DNA of 64,000 nucleotides from Stropharia rugosoannulata (taxonomy: Eukaryota > Basidiomycota > Agaricomycetes > Agaricales > Strophariaceae). Below, one piece after another: positions 22,721 through 35,033 of the stretch. Position 1 is the stretch's first letter. The number at the start of each line of letters is the position of its first letter. The notes beneath the pieces are model-generated. The model ran no database searches, was not told where the DNA came from, and worked only from the letters and a program-made list of their open reading frames with translations. Position numbers and translations under genes: made by a program. The DNA lies in contig JANCIK010000004.1 in NCBI GenBank assembly GCA_028532985.1, positions 2,604,001-2,668,000 on the forward strand, in the 5' to 3' direction.

Positions 22721-24165
22721 CTAGCGCTTGACCGAAGCCGGTGTACCCGAACCGGCAGAGTCCGTGTCCGAGAGGGTACTCTTTCCCACGTTGGATTGTT
22801 GCATGCTCTCAACGCGCGAGCTTTCTGATAGTTCAGTCAGGGTGATATGCGTGCGTACGGTGCTAGTTATCCGCGAGTCCGTCAACTCCGTCAATGTGAG
22901 GTGAGAGTACTCAGTCGTAGGCATTTCATTACTTGTTTGTCTTGTATCTGTGTTCACGTCACGGGTCTCGCTCGTGCTGCTCGCGCGCCTTGGACTGGCT
23001 AAATGGGACACGCCAGCAATACGCGCTTGACGTCGCATTGCACGATAAACAGCGGTCACAAGCACCAGCAGGTTAGAAACCATTATAGCGATAGTAACCT
23101 ACGTATACAAGTGGTTCAGCATAATGTCGGATAACATATGGTAAAAAAGGGTCCGGTACATACCTGGATTTCTCCCGATACACCTACCCACTGGGGTGCG
23201 CTGAGAATAATAAAGATACTATGCGCAATGCTAGCCAGCATTGTGAGAAAACCGCACATGAATATTGCCGCTATCAGACGGCGGTGCTGAGGCCGCAGCT
23301 TGGTATTCCAAAGAATATACGCCGGGGCGAGAATGAGCCAAAGATCGGCAATATTGTCCGCTATTTGATATAAAAGCGTTAGCAGAATTCCTCAAAAACC
23401 GATAACGCAGAGGACTCGTAGAGACTAGATATGACTTACTGGTGAGCTCCATGTAGCTAGTGTACTTGGGAATGGTGCACCTCCATTGCTGGGTAAAATT
23501 GGTCCCACAAATGAATATCTTTTGTAGGAGCATAGCCGTCATAAACACGCCGAACAGGAACGATACTATTATCGTGAGCATGCGCATGCGGCCTTTCGGA
23601 GTAATGCGCGTGATCGTCACTGAGATGGTGAGTCGAGAAGTCCTGTAGAGAATGATGTGAGCAGGACTGATTTTAAGTCATCAAGCAACCGGCCATACCA
23701 AAGCGCTATGGTATAGGTGAGGAGTGTTGTCCATCTCGATGCATTGCTCAAACTTTTTGAAGCTGGAGAACATCAATGTGTCCATGTTAAATAGGTATGT
23801 TCAGCTATGACGGTCACACTCGCCTTTAGCATGTTTTGTCTTTGCCTGGTAAATCACGAACATAATGAAGAGCCCCAGATCAAAGAGCAACGCCACAGCA
23901 GCCCAAAAATCATCCCACCATATCTTACGAACATATCTTCTGTGCACGAGTCGGGCAACTGTGCTCAGTATAGCTACTGTCTGCAAAACTGAAACTATGA
24001 CTGAGCGGAGATATGAGTCCGTAGGCATTCTGAGGCGCTGGGCTTGCACATACTTGTAGACTTGCCAACTCCGAGCGCGGGCACCGGTCCACCATGTCCC
24101 CCCTGCTGCATCCCCGGACCACGGCCTGGTGTCAACCCTCCGTTGCTGGGTACGTACTTGTTCAT
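22721..24165 (-). CDS. Seven-helix WWDD membrane protein, paralogue C
   Basis: Third paralogue, on the opposite strand and about 8 kb from paralogue B. The start at 24165 gives MNKYVPSNGGLTPGRG, a Gly/Pro-rich N-terminus that A and B lack. A 1-nt-phase splice rejoins as ILQTVAILSTVARLVHRRY, then RKIWWDDFWAAVALL, LTISVTITRITPKGRM, CGTNFTQQWRCTIPKY (the same Cys-pair loop), ADNIADLWLILAPAYIL and the last helix VTIAIMVSNLLVLVTAVYRA. The tail has HLTLTELTDSR and HITLTELSESS (about 22815-22905), so the tail motif is kept although the rest of the tail has changed. The stop is at 22721. The exon plan matches A and B, which supports descent from one gene. Confidence 0.78.
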
Positions 24166-25657
24166 GGATGAGCAGTTTGGGGAAGGACTATTGAAGCACT
24201 CGCTGGGCCGATTTGAAGGCGAAGCTGTGCAATGATTTGAGCCAGGTAGTACTTATTCTGGTTGGGAACAGTGAGGACCGAACTGTCCTTTTAGCGCCTG
24301 GATATATCTCTTAGAAATGACATTATTACGTTTTTGTATCTGTCATCTGTGAATCGAAAATGTGGTAAGTGACAGCAGTCAGTAACTTGCTCAAACGTTT
24401 GGGAAGAATGACATAACAGCAATTGAATATTGACTGAATGTGAACTTGACACAGTGAGCGCTCTAAAAAAAAAAACCACTGAAAAGCCACAAACATATTA
24501 CATGCCATGTGAAAGAAAGCAGTGTGATTCTACCGAATGGTAAACGGTGTTGATTCTGGATGAGGGCCAACCTGTGCAAAAGGCATCAACAACAGCTATG
24601 CGACTGTAGGAACGGTAGAGAAGGACAAGAAGCCAATCTGTACATACAAAGTACATATGATCTCAGCGGCCGCGGCCAACCCAAGGCTAGCCCAAATTAG
24701 TAACTACATATACACAGCCTGAGGCCTAAGGACGGGCCACAAGTCCTTTTCAAATACTACCCTGCAACTGTTGAGCATTTTATGGCTCATTAGAATTGTA
24801 CAGTCTCCCCGAAACTCGCCAATTGAAGTATCAACGCAAGAGCGACCCTAGTCGACCCTATTTTTACTTGATTTCAATATGTAGCTGCAAAGGCTAATCC
24901 CGGGCCCTTCATACAATGCCATCTGCTGAAAAGTGCCTTTGGCAGTCGGCCACTACTTACATATCCGTCGCATGGGAATGTAGTAGTGATCCAACTTGAA
25001 GACGCTCATCATGCCCTCGACCTCCCTCGACCCAACCAAAAGTCAAGAAGAAGTCATCATGCATCAAGGGCGCATACTAGATGCGGATGATCATGTGCCT
25101 CACCGGGGATCAGCCTCCCCCTGGGGGAAGTCTGGGGATGTTTTCGAGCTGTTTTTTGGGGTTCATTTTTGACGCGCACGCGGTTATTGTAGTATGTACT
25201 ATAGTGTGTAGTAATTAATTATTAGAATATACATAGATAGTATATAAGTACACAATTAACGAATCTGTTATTACTGTAACAAACCCTGCAATTCGGCTGC
25301 AGTAGACTTTTTATGGGTGTTCGGGCACCACTGAAAGTAACTTAGTAACATCTACCGTCTTGACTTTCACAAAAAGCAAAAAACAAAACAAAAACAAAAC
25401 AAAACATCAAATGCACGCGTATTATTGTTCTGTCAGCACAGAAGTAAAACTACAAATAGCTATAGAGATGCACCATAAAGCCCGGGAAATACAAACCTGA
25501 AGAAGATGAATGCTACTAGACGGTTGGTTACAAAGCGGGTATGCAGCGCGCACATTTTATTCCAACTTTCGTCGGTCCTTCCTGCCTTCCGTTTATAGTT
25601 TTACAGAGCAGTTGGACCACAGTCTCGACTTTCACAGTCTCAAGGCGCAACGTATCT
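24166..25657. other. Spacer between paralogue C and DOA1
   Basis: About 1.5 kb without a supported gene. It contains an A10-type run near 24464-24475 and the A-rich simple repeat annotated separately. The part next to 25657 should hold the DOA1 3' UTR. Confidence 0.4.
25371..25406. repeat. (AAAAC)n simple repeat
   Basis: An A-rich low-complexity tract with repeated AAAAC units, 3' of the DOA1 gene on its strand. Plain microsatellite; no element attached. Confidence 0.7.
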
Positions 25658-28600
25658 CTAGATAAGGTCATTGATTTCGGTACACACATTTTTCACTCTC
25701 GGATCTGCGAATGTAGTGGGAAGGGACTGTAGACATTGTTGTATTTCTCCTTTCTGTGAGGCCGATAATGGCTGTTTACTTTGAGCTGAATATGCCTGGA
25801 AAAGATAGAATTGGTTAGGTAGAAATTATGCGGAGTAGATGAACCAGGCCATTACAATATTTCCTAGTGCAACAAGGGCCCTGTAAACCGCCTCAGGATC
25901 TGCTGTTTCCGATTCAAGTATCTAGAAAACAGGTCAAAAGGGCGTTGAGAAGTATATATAATTTAACCTCACCTTGGTTATAAGAGATGTCGCTTGGTCG
26001 CGCAAAGAAGTATCAAACAAAAATTGCAGACCCTGGCAAGATACACTGATTTGTATGAAATTCGAGTTGGTGTCACCGAATCGAGTCCCAGGTAATTGAA
26101 ACTCACTTGAAAAGAATGGTTGCGAGTGCCACCCTTTGTGTTTTGCTCAAGACACTATAGGGAGCTTGTGCAAGAGTTTCCAAAACCTGTACACAGTTGT
26201 TGTCATTTACCCTGCCAAATTAATGAAATTATTTTGCAAAATCTACTCACTCTGCCTAACCACACCGAGTCTGTCTGTACGTCGTCGTGGAAGGCGTTTC
26301 CGAGAGTCCTCAATAATAACAGAATATTCGTGTCTCGTGGCTTGGTGAGTGGAGATGTCCAAGGCGAGCTCCACTCAGCGGCGTTGAATAAGGCGTTTGA
26401 AAACCTCTCCAAAACGTCGGGGGTGCTGAATGCATCAGGCGCAAATCCAACCAACAAGCGACCAAGATCGATAACTTCCGATGATGCATACATGTCAGCA
26501 AGTATTTAACTACACTTAAACTGTCGGAAAATACCTGGGAATCTTTGCGACGATGGCCAGCGTTCAAGAATAGATATGACCGCGTCGACGTGGGTAGCGT
26601 TGAGTTTGGAAGGTGCATTTGTTGGAGGCACTGAAGTAGAAGTCACCAAAGTCAGGTAGGCGAAGCCTTCTTCCAGAGCCTTAATTTCGTTTGGATACAT
26701 AGCCAGGGATGATGTGGACTATAAGGAAGGGTGAATGTTGATGTTGAACCAAAACATCTGAGAGTTCACAGCACATACAATTTCGTGGCGTAGAACCTCA
26801 TCAAACTGGAATAATTTTCCTTGCATGGCAGCCACATTAGCTTGCTTAAAAGTAACAGTCTTTGACTATAATTATAAATGAGCAACCTGCAACAGTTATT
26901 TGAATAAAGCAACTTACAACGGGGAGGATCTTGGAAGCGGGAGTAGCAGGCTTAGGACTAGTGACGGCCCCAGAGTAGCGGGATGCACCAGTAAAGGGAT
27001 CTTGATATGTTTGGGAGGTTGACGCAGCAGACTGAGGAGGTGACGCTACATATCGTGATGCGCCCGTGAACGGATCTGTATATTGCGCTGCACCTTGTGC
27101 GGGTGCCGAAGGAGCTGCACGATACCTTGACGCTCCTGAAAAGTAAGAACAATCAAACCGTGTCTACCGGTCTCGGTTCGGGCTTCATACCTGTAAAAGG
27201 ATCTACGTATTCTTCATTTGCAGTTCCAATGTTAACTCCCGATGTTCCTTTTTCGATGAACTTGACGACTTCATCTATGTAGGTTAGAGGGAGCTCGTTT
27301 CTCTGTAGGAAACTCTGTGCAACAGTATAGGGATTCTCTTTTCATGAATATTAGAAATGGATCCCATACAAAGCTATAAATCGCGTACCTGAGACATTGT
27401 AAGGCAGTTTAAGAGGAGGTACACCGTCCTGAATGTCAACGTCGAACACATAATCGTACTCCTTCCCATTATATAACTGTTTCCGACCAGACCCAACGGC
27501 ATCAACTACATCCCCAATTTTTTGCCATGTTTGATTGGCGTTATCCCACTAGTAAAAGATGAGACGAACGCCATCATAGTAGACCAAAGTGCAGAACTGA
27601 CCTGATGTGCTTCTACAATTTCCCCATTCTTAATCATTTTCACCTCTCCTGACTTCTTACCTACACACGAAATAAGTGTGGGGCCAAACGCAAGGCTTAA
27701 CATAAATCCTTACCAGGAGCGTTCAGCGCTTCTGGGCCGGGAAGATCACTTTTCTTCACATCACCGACTTGTTGCGATGGCAGTGCCTGTGCCGCCACCT
27801 GAGCGTCGTATTCCTTCAATAATTCGGCGCTTGTCCAGTTGCTCTCCAACTCGCTGAATACTCTCACAGCCCCGTCACTGCTCCCGCTGACGATGTCGCC
27901 GTTGGGCATTGTGGAAACGGCCCAGACGGAGATAACGGGGTGAACGATAGTTTGAGAGCATTCACCATCTAAACTTAATATCATTGATTTGCTCTCTTTG
28001 ACCATCAGAATGACAAAGAAGATACGCACCCTTCCACACGCGTACGGTACGGTCTTCTCCCGAGGAAACAATGTCACCGCTTGGGAGAACGGCAACACTG
28101 TAAACAAACGATGTATGTCCAGATAACGTATAAACAGCATCCCCGCCGAAGGTCCAGACTCGGATTTCACTAGACAATTCAGCTTGACATATTTATACAT
28201 ACAGCGGGGTGCTACTCACCTATCATTAGAACAAGATGCGAAGCCAATATCCGGTAATAAAGCTAGACCTCGGACAGCGTCGGTGTGACCGTTAAAAGTC
28301 TGTATAAGTTTATGCTGTTGCCAAAGTTTTATCGTTTTATCGGCAGACCCTGTGTTGAGGACATTGCGTGAGCCATATGACTATAAAAGCTATTTAACTG
28401 GTCCTTACCTGTGAGGTATTGGTCCTCGTCAACGGCTATCACTGCCCATACCGATTGTTGATGTCCTTTCAAGTCATAAGTTAAGTTGAAGTTCTTCCAT
28501 ACTTTAGCTGTCCTAACGCATATGGAAAATGAGCCGCTTAGTTGAAGAGTTGAAGTCATATCTCACTTGTCCCACGACCCGGATATAATCGTGCCACCAG

Positions 28601-29064
28601 GTGTTACGTCCAATGTGCATACATTATCTAGATGACCCAACAGACAGAAGTCAGGGTCATCCTTCGGATTGGCGAGATTGAAAACGTTTATGACTGATTC
28701 TTGACCCCCCGTTACCGCATAACCTACGGCGAATCTACCTTGAGTAGTTGGTCCGTTGAAATCAACAAGAAGCTGACCTTTAGGGGCATCTACTGTTGGT
28801 GCTATATAGGCGACGGCGTTGATGTAACGAGATCCTGCGTGGAACACTGCTTCCGCCTTGAATTGGGGATCTTGTGACGATCTTTGCCACGAAATCGCGG
28901 TAGAATCACGAGAGGCAGAGAGAATAAGTTCGTCGGTGGGTGAACATACAGCGCGAACCTACATATTGGTATCAGTTAGTGATAAGTCATTGATAGATTA
29001 GGAGGGTAAGATGACTTACATCCGATGTATGGGATTTTAGCGTAGATGATAGTTTATAGGGCAT
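25658..29064 (-). CDS. DOA1: DOA1/UFD3/PLAA ubiquitin-binding WD-repeat protein
   Basis: Cdc48/p97 cofactor that binds ubiquitin and controls ubiquitin recycling, endosomal sorting and mitochondrial degradation. The start at 29064 gives MPYKLSSTLKSHTSD. Seven WD blades follow, among them ISGSWDKTAKVWKNF, SGHTSFVYSVAVLPSGD with SSGEDRTVRVW, and SGSSDGAVRVF. Next is the PFU domain (WDNANQTWQKIGDVVDA, GKEYDYVFDVDIQDG), a linker with three copies of YxDPFTGASRY (about 26990-27230), and the PUL domain from KTVTFKQANVAAMQGKL to the C-terminus, with helices such as VIDLGRLLVGFAPDAF. It ends VKNVCTEINDLI with stop at 25658-25660. Domain order and length (about 800 residues) match the family. About 1.1 kb separates it from the Csm1-like gene. 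Confidence 0.95.
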
Positions 29065-30182
29065 GCTCGCAGGAAATATGAACTAACGTGTAGATGAGGT
29101 GAAAGATACACGCAAGCTCTGATTAATTGATTCCCGAGTTAGTTAGTAAGGGGACGGAAGTTAGGTCACGATATTTCAGCTGCCATTGCCAATCATGGAT
29201 GCAACGTCGTACGTAACGCCGATTGAATATTGACTATGTACTTAGGTTAAAAAAAGAGCAAAAATATATATGCCTGAATACCGACGTTATTGGCCTGCTA
29301 GCCCAATGCTAGCCATCTCCCGCTGATTTCGCAACAAAACCCCGCAAATCCGTTTGTCGCCGCGCAAGAACGACAACTTTGCAGCACTATTTATTACTTG
29401 AAAACATGACACCAATGATTAGCAAATAATTCTTGGTCAAATGCAAGTCAAATGATAGTATCATTTATGAGCCACAGCGGCGGTCAGAAAACAGTCTAAA
29501 TGCTTACTCTGCATAACACACATGCATCCTGCAGGTCTCGAGCACGAAAATCTGGGTAACAGTGGGTAGCAGTGGGTCCCATCCATATTTGACCCAAGTA
29601 ACCCTCGGAATGTAGCATCTACTTGTTCAAGCGTAAATGACACGGACAGGCATATAATGCAAGTCAGCCACCAGTTTACATCAAGAGCGTGGACAGCAGA
29701 TTGAACATGTTAAAAAATTCACCTGCATCGAGAGCCAAGTTAGTTTGGACAAGTAGCTTGATTTATTTATTGTATCACTTCGATCATGTAAAAGTGGGGA
29801 AAAAATCATATTTCGTGTTGTTACAATATATAATAAATTTAATGTGCACCACTCTAACGAACCCATCCATCAGTAGACAGCTGTGAATGAGGGATACGGA
29901 GGTGTAGTCTATGCCTTGCACCATTATTTCATCTCCTGCGAGGGCCTCTCGGGTGAATCGCCAGTCATCGAACAAGCATATTGACGACAGAAAATCCAAG
30001 AGGGGATGGAGAAAAATGGGAGTAGTCTCTTGTTTTATAGGTTGGCTTTAGGGCAGGTTGATGGGAAAACTACCTCCATTTAAAACATTATGTAATTGAG
30101 TAGGCTAACAGCCCACGTGAGACTGCGCGACGCGTCGTTAATCTGTCACAGTTCCTCTTGTCACCGTCATCTCCAATCTGCC
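29065..30182. other. Divergent spacer between DOA1 and the Csm1-like gene
   Basis: About 1.1 kb. Short overlapping ORFs on both strands (29461-29999) have no recognisable features. It should hold both promoters; no distinct element seen. Confidence 0.4.
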
Positions 30183-32056
30183 ATGTCGGATTCTGATCTT
30201 GGTTAGTTCTATTGCTCATCCTACTTAACCTTGAGATATATAGCGCCTGAGCTGAGACGTGTATTATTTAAATATCGTATACAGGAGGTTTCAACGGGCC
30301 AACACATGTACCGACAGATTTCAATACCGCAGGGCCAGGCTTATCGAAACCTGCAAGCAGGCGTCCTCAAGCTGGGCCTTCCAGAACTGTTGGTGGTGGT
30401 GCTACTACCGCTGCGCGCAAGAAAAATACCCATGACGTTATGTCGGACGGGGAGGATAAGTCCCACCCTACAGTAAAGAAAGGCAAACCAGTGCATAACC
30501 AGCGGAAGCAAGAAACAGAAACCGCGGCCAGTGATGCCGACAGTGATGTTCTTGAAATCGACATCGAGGATATAGAAGAACTTAAGACGTCTCTTCCGAA
30601 CACCAAATCTCGTACTGGTTCAAAGAAACAGTCTCCGTTAGCAGGACGTGCTGTTGCACCCACTGTAAAAGGCGAACCCACAAATAAGAAAAAAGGGAAG
30701 GCCAAGTCGAAGTCCCGCGCTCAAAGCGTTGAAGATGTAGAACACGATGGAATTGAGATGGTGGACGATAAAATGGACGTAGATGGCCATGGCCCCGAAA
30801 ACTCAAATACCAGGGGAGAACGAACGGCTGTCCATGTAGTCAAGAATGGCAAGTCAGTCACAAGGACCGAACAACGATTGAGAGAGCAACTGGATCAGGT
30901 CCGTTTCAAGTACAACATATCACACAAGTCGTGTTAACCATTTTGTGTGCTGGGTTAAAGGCTAACAAGCATATATCGGATCTCACTGAGCAATTGAACG
31001 AATTAATGTCAGTTCGCCTTACGGAGCCAGAACAGCTTATGGAAAGGATAGAAGCCCAGCACCAATCGCAGACGAAGGGTAATTGTGCAATTCTCTCTTC
31101 TCAACTATAGGCCACTCACGCAGTTATTACGTGTATAGTTCAAGATAATCTCATTGAGGATCTGAAAGCCAAGTTAGCCCAGAGTGATCCACTGCTGCGG
31201 TCAGATAAAACAGCAGTATTCGAGCTTTTAACCCGTGAAGAGGCAGACAAAGAGATGGAAAAGCTGCAGCAACAACTCAAATCATATAGAGACCTCTTAC
31301 ATGAACGAGATCGATTTATCAAACAAAAGGATGAACGAATAAGCGCGTTAGAACAAGAGAGTAAGTAACCCACCTTCGCTAATGCCTAGTATGACATTAT
31401 AATCTAACCATCTTATAGACAAGGAACTCAATTTCGAATTAAAAATGGAAATTGAGCGAGGAAAGCAATTTGCTGATAAACTAGCTGACATCCAGAAGCA
31501 ACCTCAATCTGTCCAGCGTACTAATGCAGGATCGATTCTATCCGGCAACAAAGATCCGAAAATGACTGAAATCATCAAGTTTTATGAAGACTTGACCAAT
31601 GTCATAATACCATCCATCAAAACGCAACCCGGTCGATATCTAAATACTAGTGAATGGTTGATGAACTGCTGCTACACATACAAAGACGTGACCGACAAAG
31701 ATGCTGACCCCAAAAGTGGGTCTCTAGTGTTTACTTATTTCCCCCAGTCTGATATTAACTTTGTCTCAGGTCTTATGTTTGCCGTGCGGCTTTGCCGTGA
31801 TTTGAAAGCGGACGAATCTGAACCTGTCGAAAGCCTCGAGCAGCTTGTTGAATCCGTTCACTATATTCCAAGGGAATTGGACAAAGAAGCACCAGAATTT
31901 GTAGAATCTCTGGGTTTCTTGAAGGACACTTTCACTTTTGAAAGAGATCAGCTTTCGTTATTCCTCCGGACACTACATGACAACATCAGTGGTGAAGGCA
32001 ACGAGAAAGGAGACGCCGGCGCTAGCTCCGACGAGTCAGTGGTCATGATGAAATGA
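30183..32056 (+). CDS. PCS1: Csm1/Pcs1-like monopolin subunit
   Basis: Csm1 (budding yeast) and Pcs1 (fission yeast) form V-shaped complexes that clamp kinetochore attachment sites and act at rDNA. The start at 30183 gives MSDSDL, and exons follow through 30290-30900, 30964-31079, 31140-31360 and 31419-32056. The first 230 residues are low-complexity and basic/acidic (KKGKAKSKSRAQS, NLS-like). Residues from about 230 form a coiled coil (LREQLDQ, ISDLTEQLNELM, LQQQLKSYRDLLHERDRFIK). The C-terminal globular domain reads FYEDLTNVIIPSIKTQPGRY, SLVFTYFPQSDINFVSGLMF, and PEFVESLGFLKDTFTFERDQ, consistent with the RWD-like Csm1 domain. The assignment rests on architecture and remembered family pattern; other coiled-coil plus RWD kinetochore proteins remain possible. 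Confidence 0.72.
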
Positions 32057-32179
32057 TCTGCCGTTTTCCACAAAGGCCTACAATTATTTATATAACGTTT
32101 ATTCCGCTTCTTGGTTTTTCGTATTCTAATTCATCTGGTGTGTAATTTTCTCGGGAGACGAGCGGACGTACTTTTTACT

Positions 32180-34746
32180 TCAGTCAGCAGGTTCAGTTCC
32201 CTTTCCTTCAGTGGATTTCCATCCGGCCTTTATCCATATCTGCAGAGCGTCCTTATTCAACTCCTTCACATTATTCTGCATTAAGGCATTGACAAGATGA
32301 TAGTCAGAACCGCCCAACGTTGCGCCAGCTTGTACCAGAAGGGCGACTACGTGCACATGATTTTGCCTAGCGGCCTATCGATCCCTCAATGAGTCGAGGA
32401 AGAAAACGACGACTTTCTGAACCTACCAGATATAGGGCAGTATGTCCTAAGGAGTCCCGTAGATGGACGAGGGCTCCCGATCGAAGTAGGAGCTCGACTG
32501 CTCGAGCATTCCCATTGAGGGAAGCTACGTGAAGTGGTGATCTGCCTGATCCTGCCTCGAGACAATTAACAATACCCCCCGGTATCATTCCAAACTTGAG
32601 CACTTCAGAAGCATCTTTAATATCAACAGGAGTTAGACAATATCGAAGGCTGTCGATATCGTCGCGCGCTGCTGCTAAATGCACTAGAAAGGGAAATAAG
32701 ACTGCTTCTATCCTCGCTGCCTCCGTGGCCGTCCATGTCCAAGGCGCGGCGGCATCTGGCGTATTCGACGAACGCATGGCTCTTTCCTGGGGGGCTTCTA
32801 TCACTGGAACCATAGACTTCGACGGGTCCTGACTTAGACGGACAAATTGTGACAGTAGATTTCGTATGTTCTCTAAATTTTTGTCAACAGTGGGTTCTTG
32901 GGAGATGACCTTTGTAGGCCGAGTGAGTTCGCCACGGAGGGAAGTCCCGATGAGATGACGTATATCTTCGAGAGAGAACTCGGGCTTGGACAGTAGGTAG
33001 CTAAGCTTGGTCAGAGCACACTGGGGAATTGTTAATAACTTATTCGATATTAAGAAATGGAAAGTTCCCACCTCAGGGGTCATATCGCCTCCTGGGATTA
33101 CACCTGCTTGAAGAAGGGTGCGGCCCGTTTCATAGGCATCAGATACTGAACCTTTGGAGCACTGGGTGATTGCCACAACTACAACGCCTCGATTGCACGC
33201 TTCTTTCAAAGCCTCCATAACATCCGCGCGCTGAGGAGCATTACCTGCGCCGAAGGTCTCCAGCACGACACCTCGAATCGGTGCACTACAGAAAGCTTGG
33301 ATAGTGCTTCCAGCTATTCCAGGGAACAAACGCAACGTTGCTATTTGCGCGCTTGGGTCTCAGATATGTACTCGACACGCATCTCTTTTTAAAAAAAACT
33401 CACCAACGTGGGGGTTTAAATCTGTACATCCAGTTAGCAGGATGATTATCTAAGAGATATCTTGCATATGCGTACTCTTGTGTGCTTTGAATTTTCGCAG
33501 ACTGGTCTGACGGATAACGTCGTTCCAGTTAACAATGATGTCTATTCCAACTAACGGATATTGTTCGATGCATATTTTTTGCGCAATAGAAGAGACGCAG
33601 AATCACCTTTTACCAACGGTGCAAAGTTTGGACTGTCGAAAGCACTCAAATCATAGGATGACGTCTTCGTCACACGGTTGCCTCTGTACAACGTGTGATT
33701 AAAGTATACGCAGCATTCTCAATATCGAATAAGCGCGTTACTTAGTCGCCCTGGTAGTAAGACAAAACACACCTGGTATAATATAATGTCCAGCAATCGT
33801 CAATGCACCCATTAGGTTATCGACTGCATCATTTCTCAGTTCAGATAAAGGAATTTGAGCGCCTGTCAATATCTGCACGAATTGTAAAAGTTGAATGTCC
33901 TTCGCTTGATTCACGTACCACTGTCTTTCCTAAATCTTCCAGAAGAAAACTGAGGGCGCTTGAAGTGTACGCCATAGTATCGGTTCCATGTAGAACAACA
34001 AATGCATCGAATGTATCATAATTTAGTTCTATTTCCGTTGCAATTCGGATCCAGTCTACAGTCTGGGCGCTTAATGTTTGTTGTGGCGAGAGAGAGAAAC
34101 CCGTAGACGCACCGTCTATATCCATATTACTACTATCAAGCAAAGGATTCCACTGCGTTATGATTTAAGTTCCATCTCTGATAGTTATTCTGCGAGGATA
34201 CCTACTTCCAAAATGGCGTACCGTATAGATTTACTTTTATTTTTCCCAGGGATTCTTGTGCGTGGAGTGACGAGACTTGGTAGATGCGCTTCATAAACGT
34301 TATCGGATACCTTTGCCCATTGCGATTTCTCTTGTAGAGGGACTATGTTTCCCACTGCCGCGTTGAGGCTACTACTTGATGGATGAATAGGGCGAGACGA
34401 CCGCACGAGAAGCGTGCGCCCTTTATAGTTTGCTGGTGCATGTGCATCACCTACAGGGCTAGACCTCCCACTCCATTCTCTGTAGCCTTGTACAGAACTA
34501 GCGTGAGAGAACAGAGAATCTTGTAGCGGGTCGTGGAATCGATTCTGACTTCGCAAGTTTTGCGTCAGAAAATGCGGTTCGGTTACATATCCTGATTTTC
34601 CTATAAGCATCCCGATTGTCCCACCTATGTGTGTCATCCTTCACTTTTAGTTGATTCTACAATTGCCAGCAATCCACTTATATACATTGCGTACCTGTAT
34701 AGATGACCAGGACATGCGCCTCATCGGTCGAAATTGATGTCTCCAT
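32180..34746 (-). CDS. Type I-like L-asparaginase with C-terminal ankyrin repeats
   Basis: Cytosolic-type asparaginase hydrolysing Asn to Asp and ammonia. The start at 34746 gives [20 protein letters not shown], continuing TGGTIGM, which holds the first catalytic Thr. Later [19 protein letters not shown] holds the second Thr-Asp pair. [54 protein letters not shown] and [20 protein letters not shown] complete the enzyme. After about residue 480 the ankyrin part follows: [37 protein letters not shown] and [17 protein letters not shown]. The stop TGA is at 32180-32182, after [10 protein letters not shown] long insertion rich in Ser and Arg (34240-34500) sits near the N-terminus. The TRP5 start is 287 bp away on the other strand. 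Confidence 0.9.
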
Positions 34747-35033
34747 GATTAAGTGAGTGTCCAGGCAAGCTATGAGAGCAATAGATATATTAGAAAATGG
34801 CTTGACTGGATTGGTATTGTAGTGGTGTTGTCCAAACAGGTTGTTGAGGCTGGTGAGGCCATCGGCAATTTAGATCCGTTGATACTGACGTACGGACGGG
34901 CCGATCATAGGCTATCATCACGTGTGCTTCGCTAAGATCTACTCCCAGATTTTGCTAACGAGTCATAAATCTTGTGTATATCTTGATCGTCTCCTGTCAG
35001 TCGTCTGTGCCCCTTGTCAGAAAAGCCAGAAAC
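34747..35033. promoter_or_regulatory. Divergent promoter of asparaginase and TRP5
   Basis: 287 bp between two start codons of amino-acid metabolic genes on opposite strands. No clear TGACTC (Gcn4/Cpc1) site is seen here, and this is a geometric inference. Confidence 0.4.
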
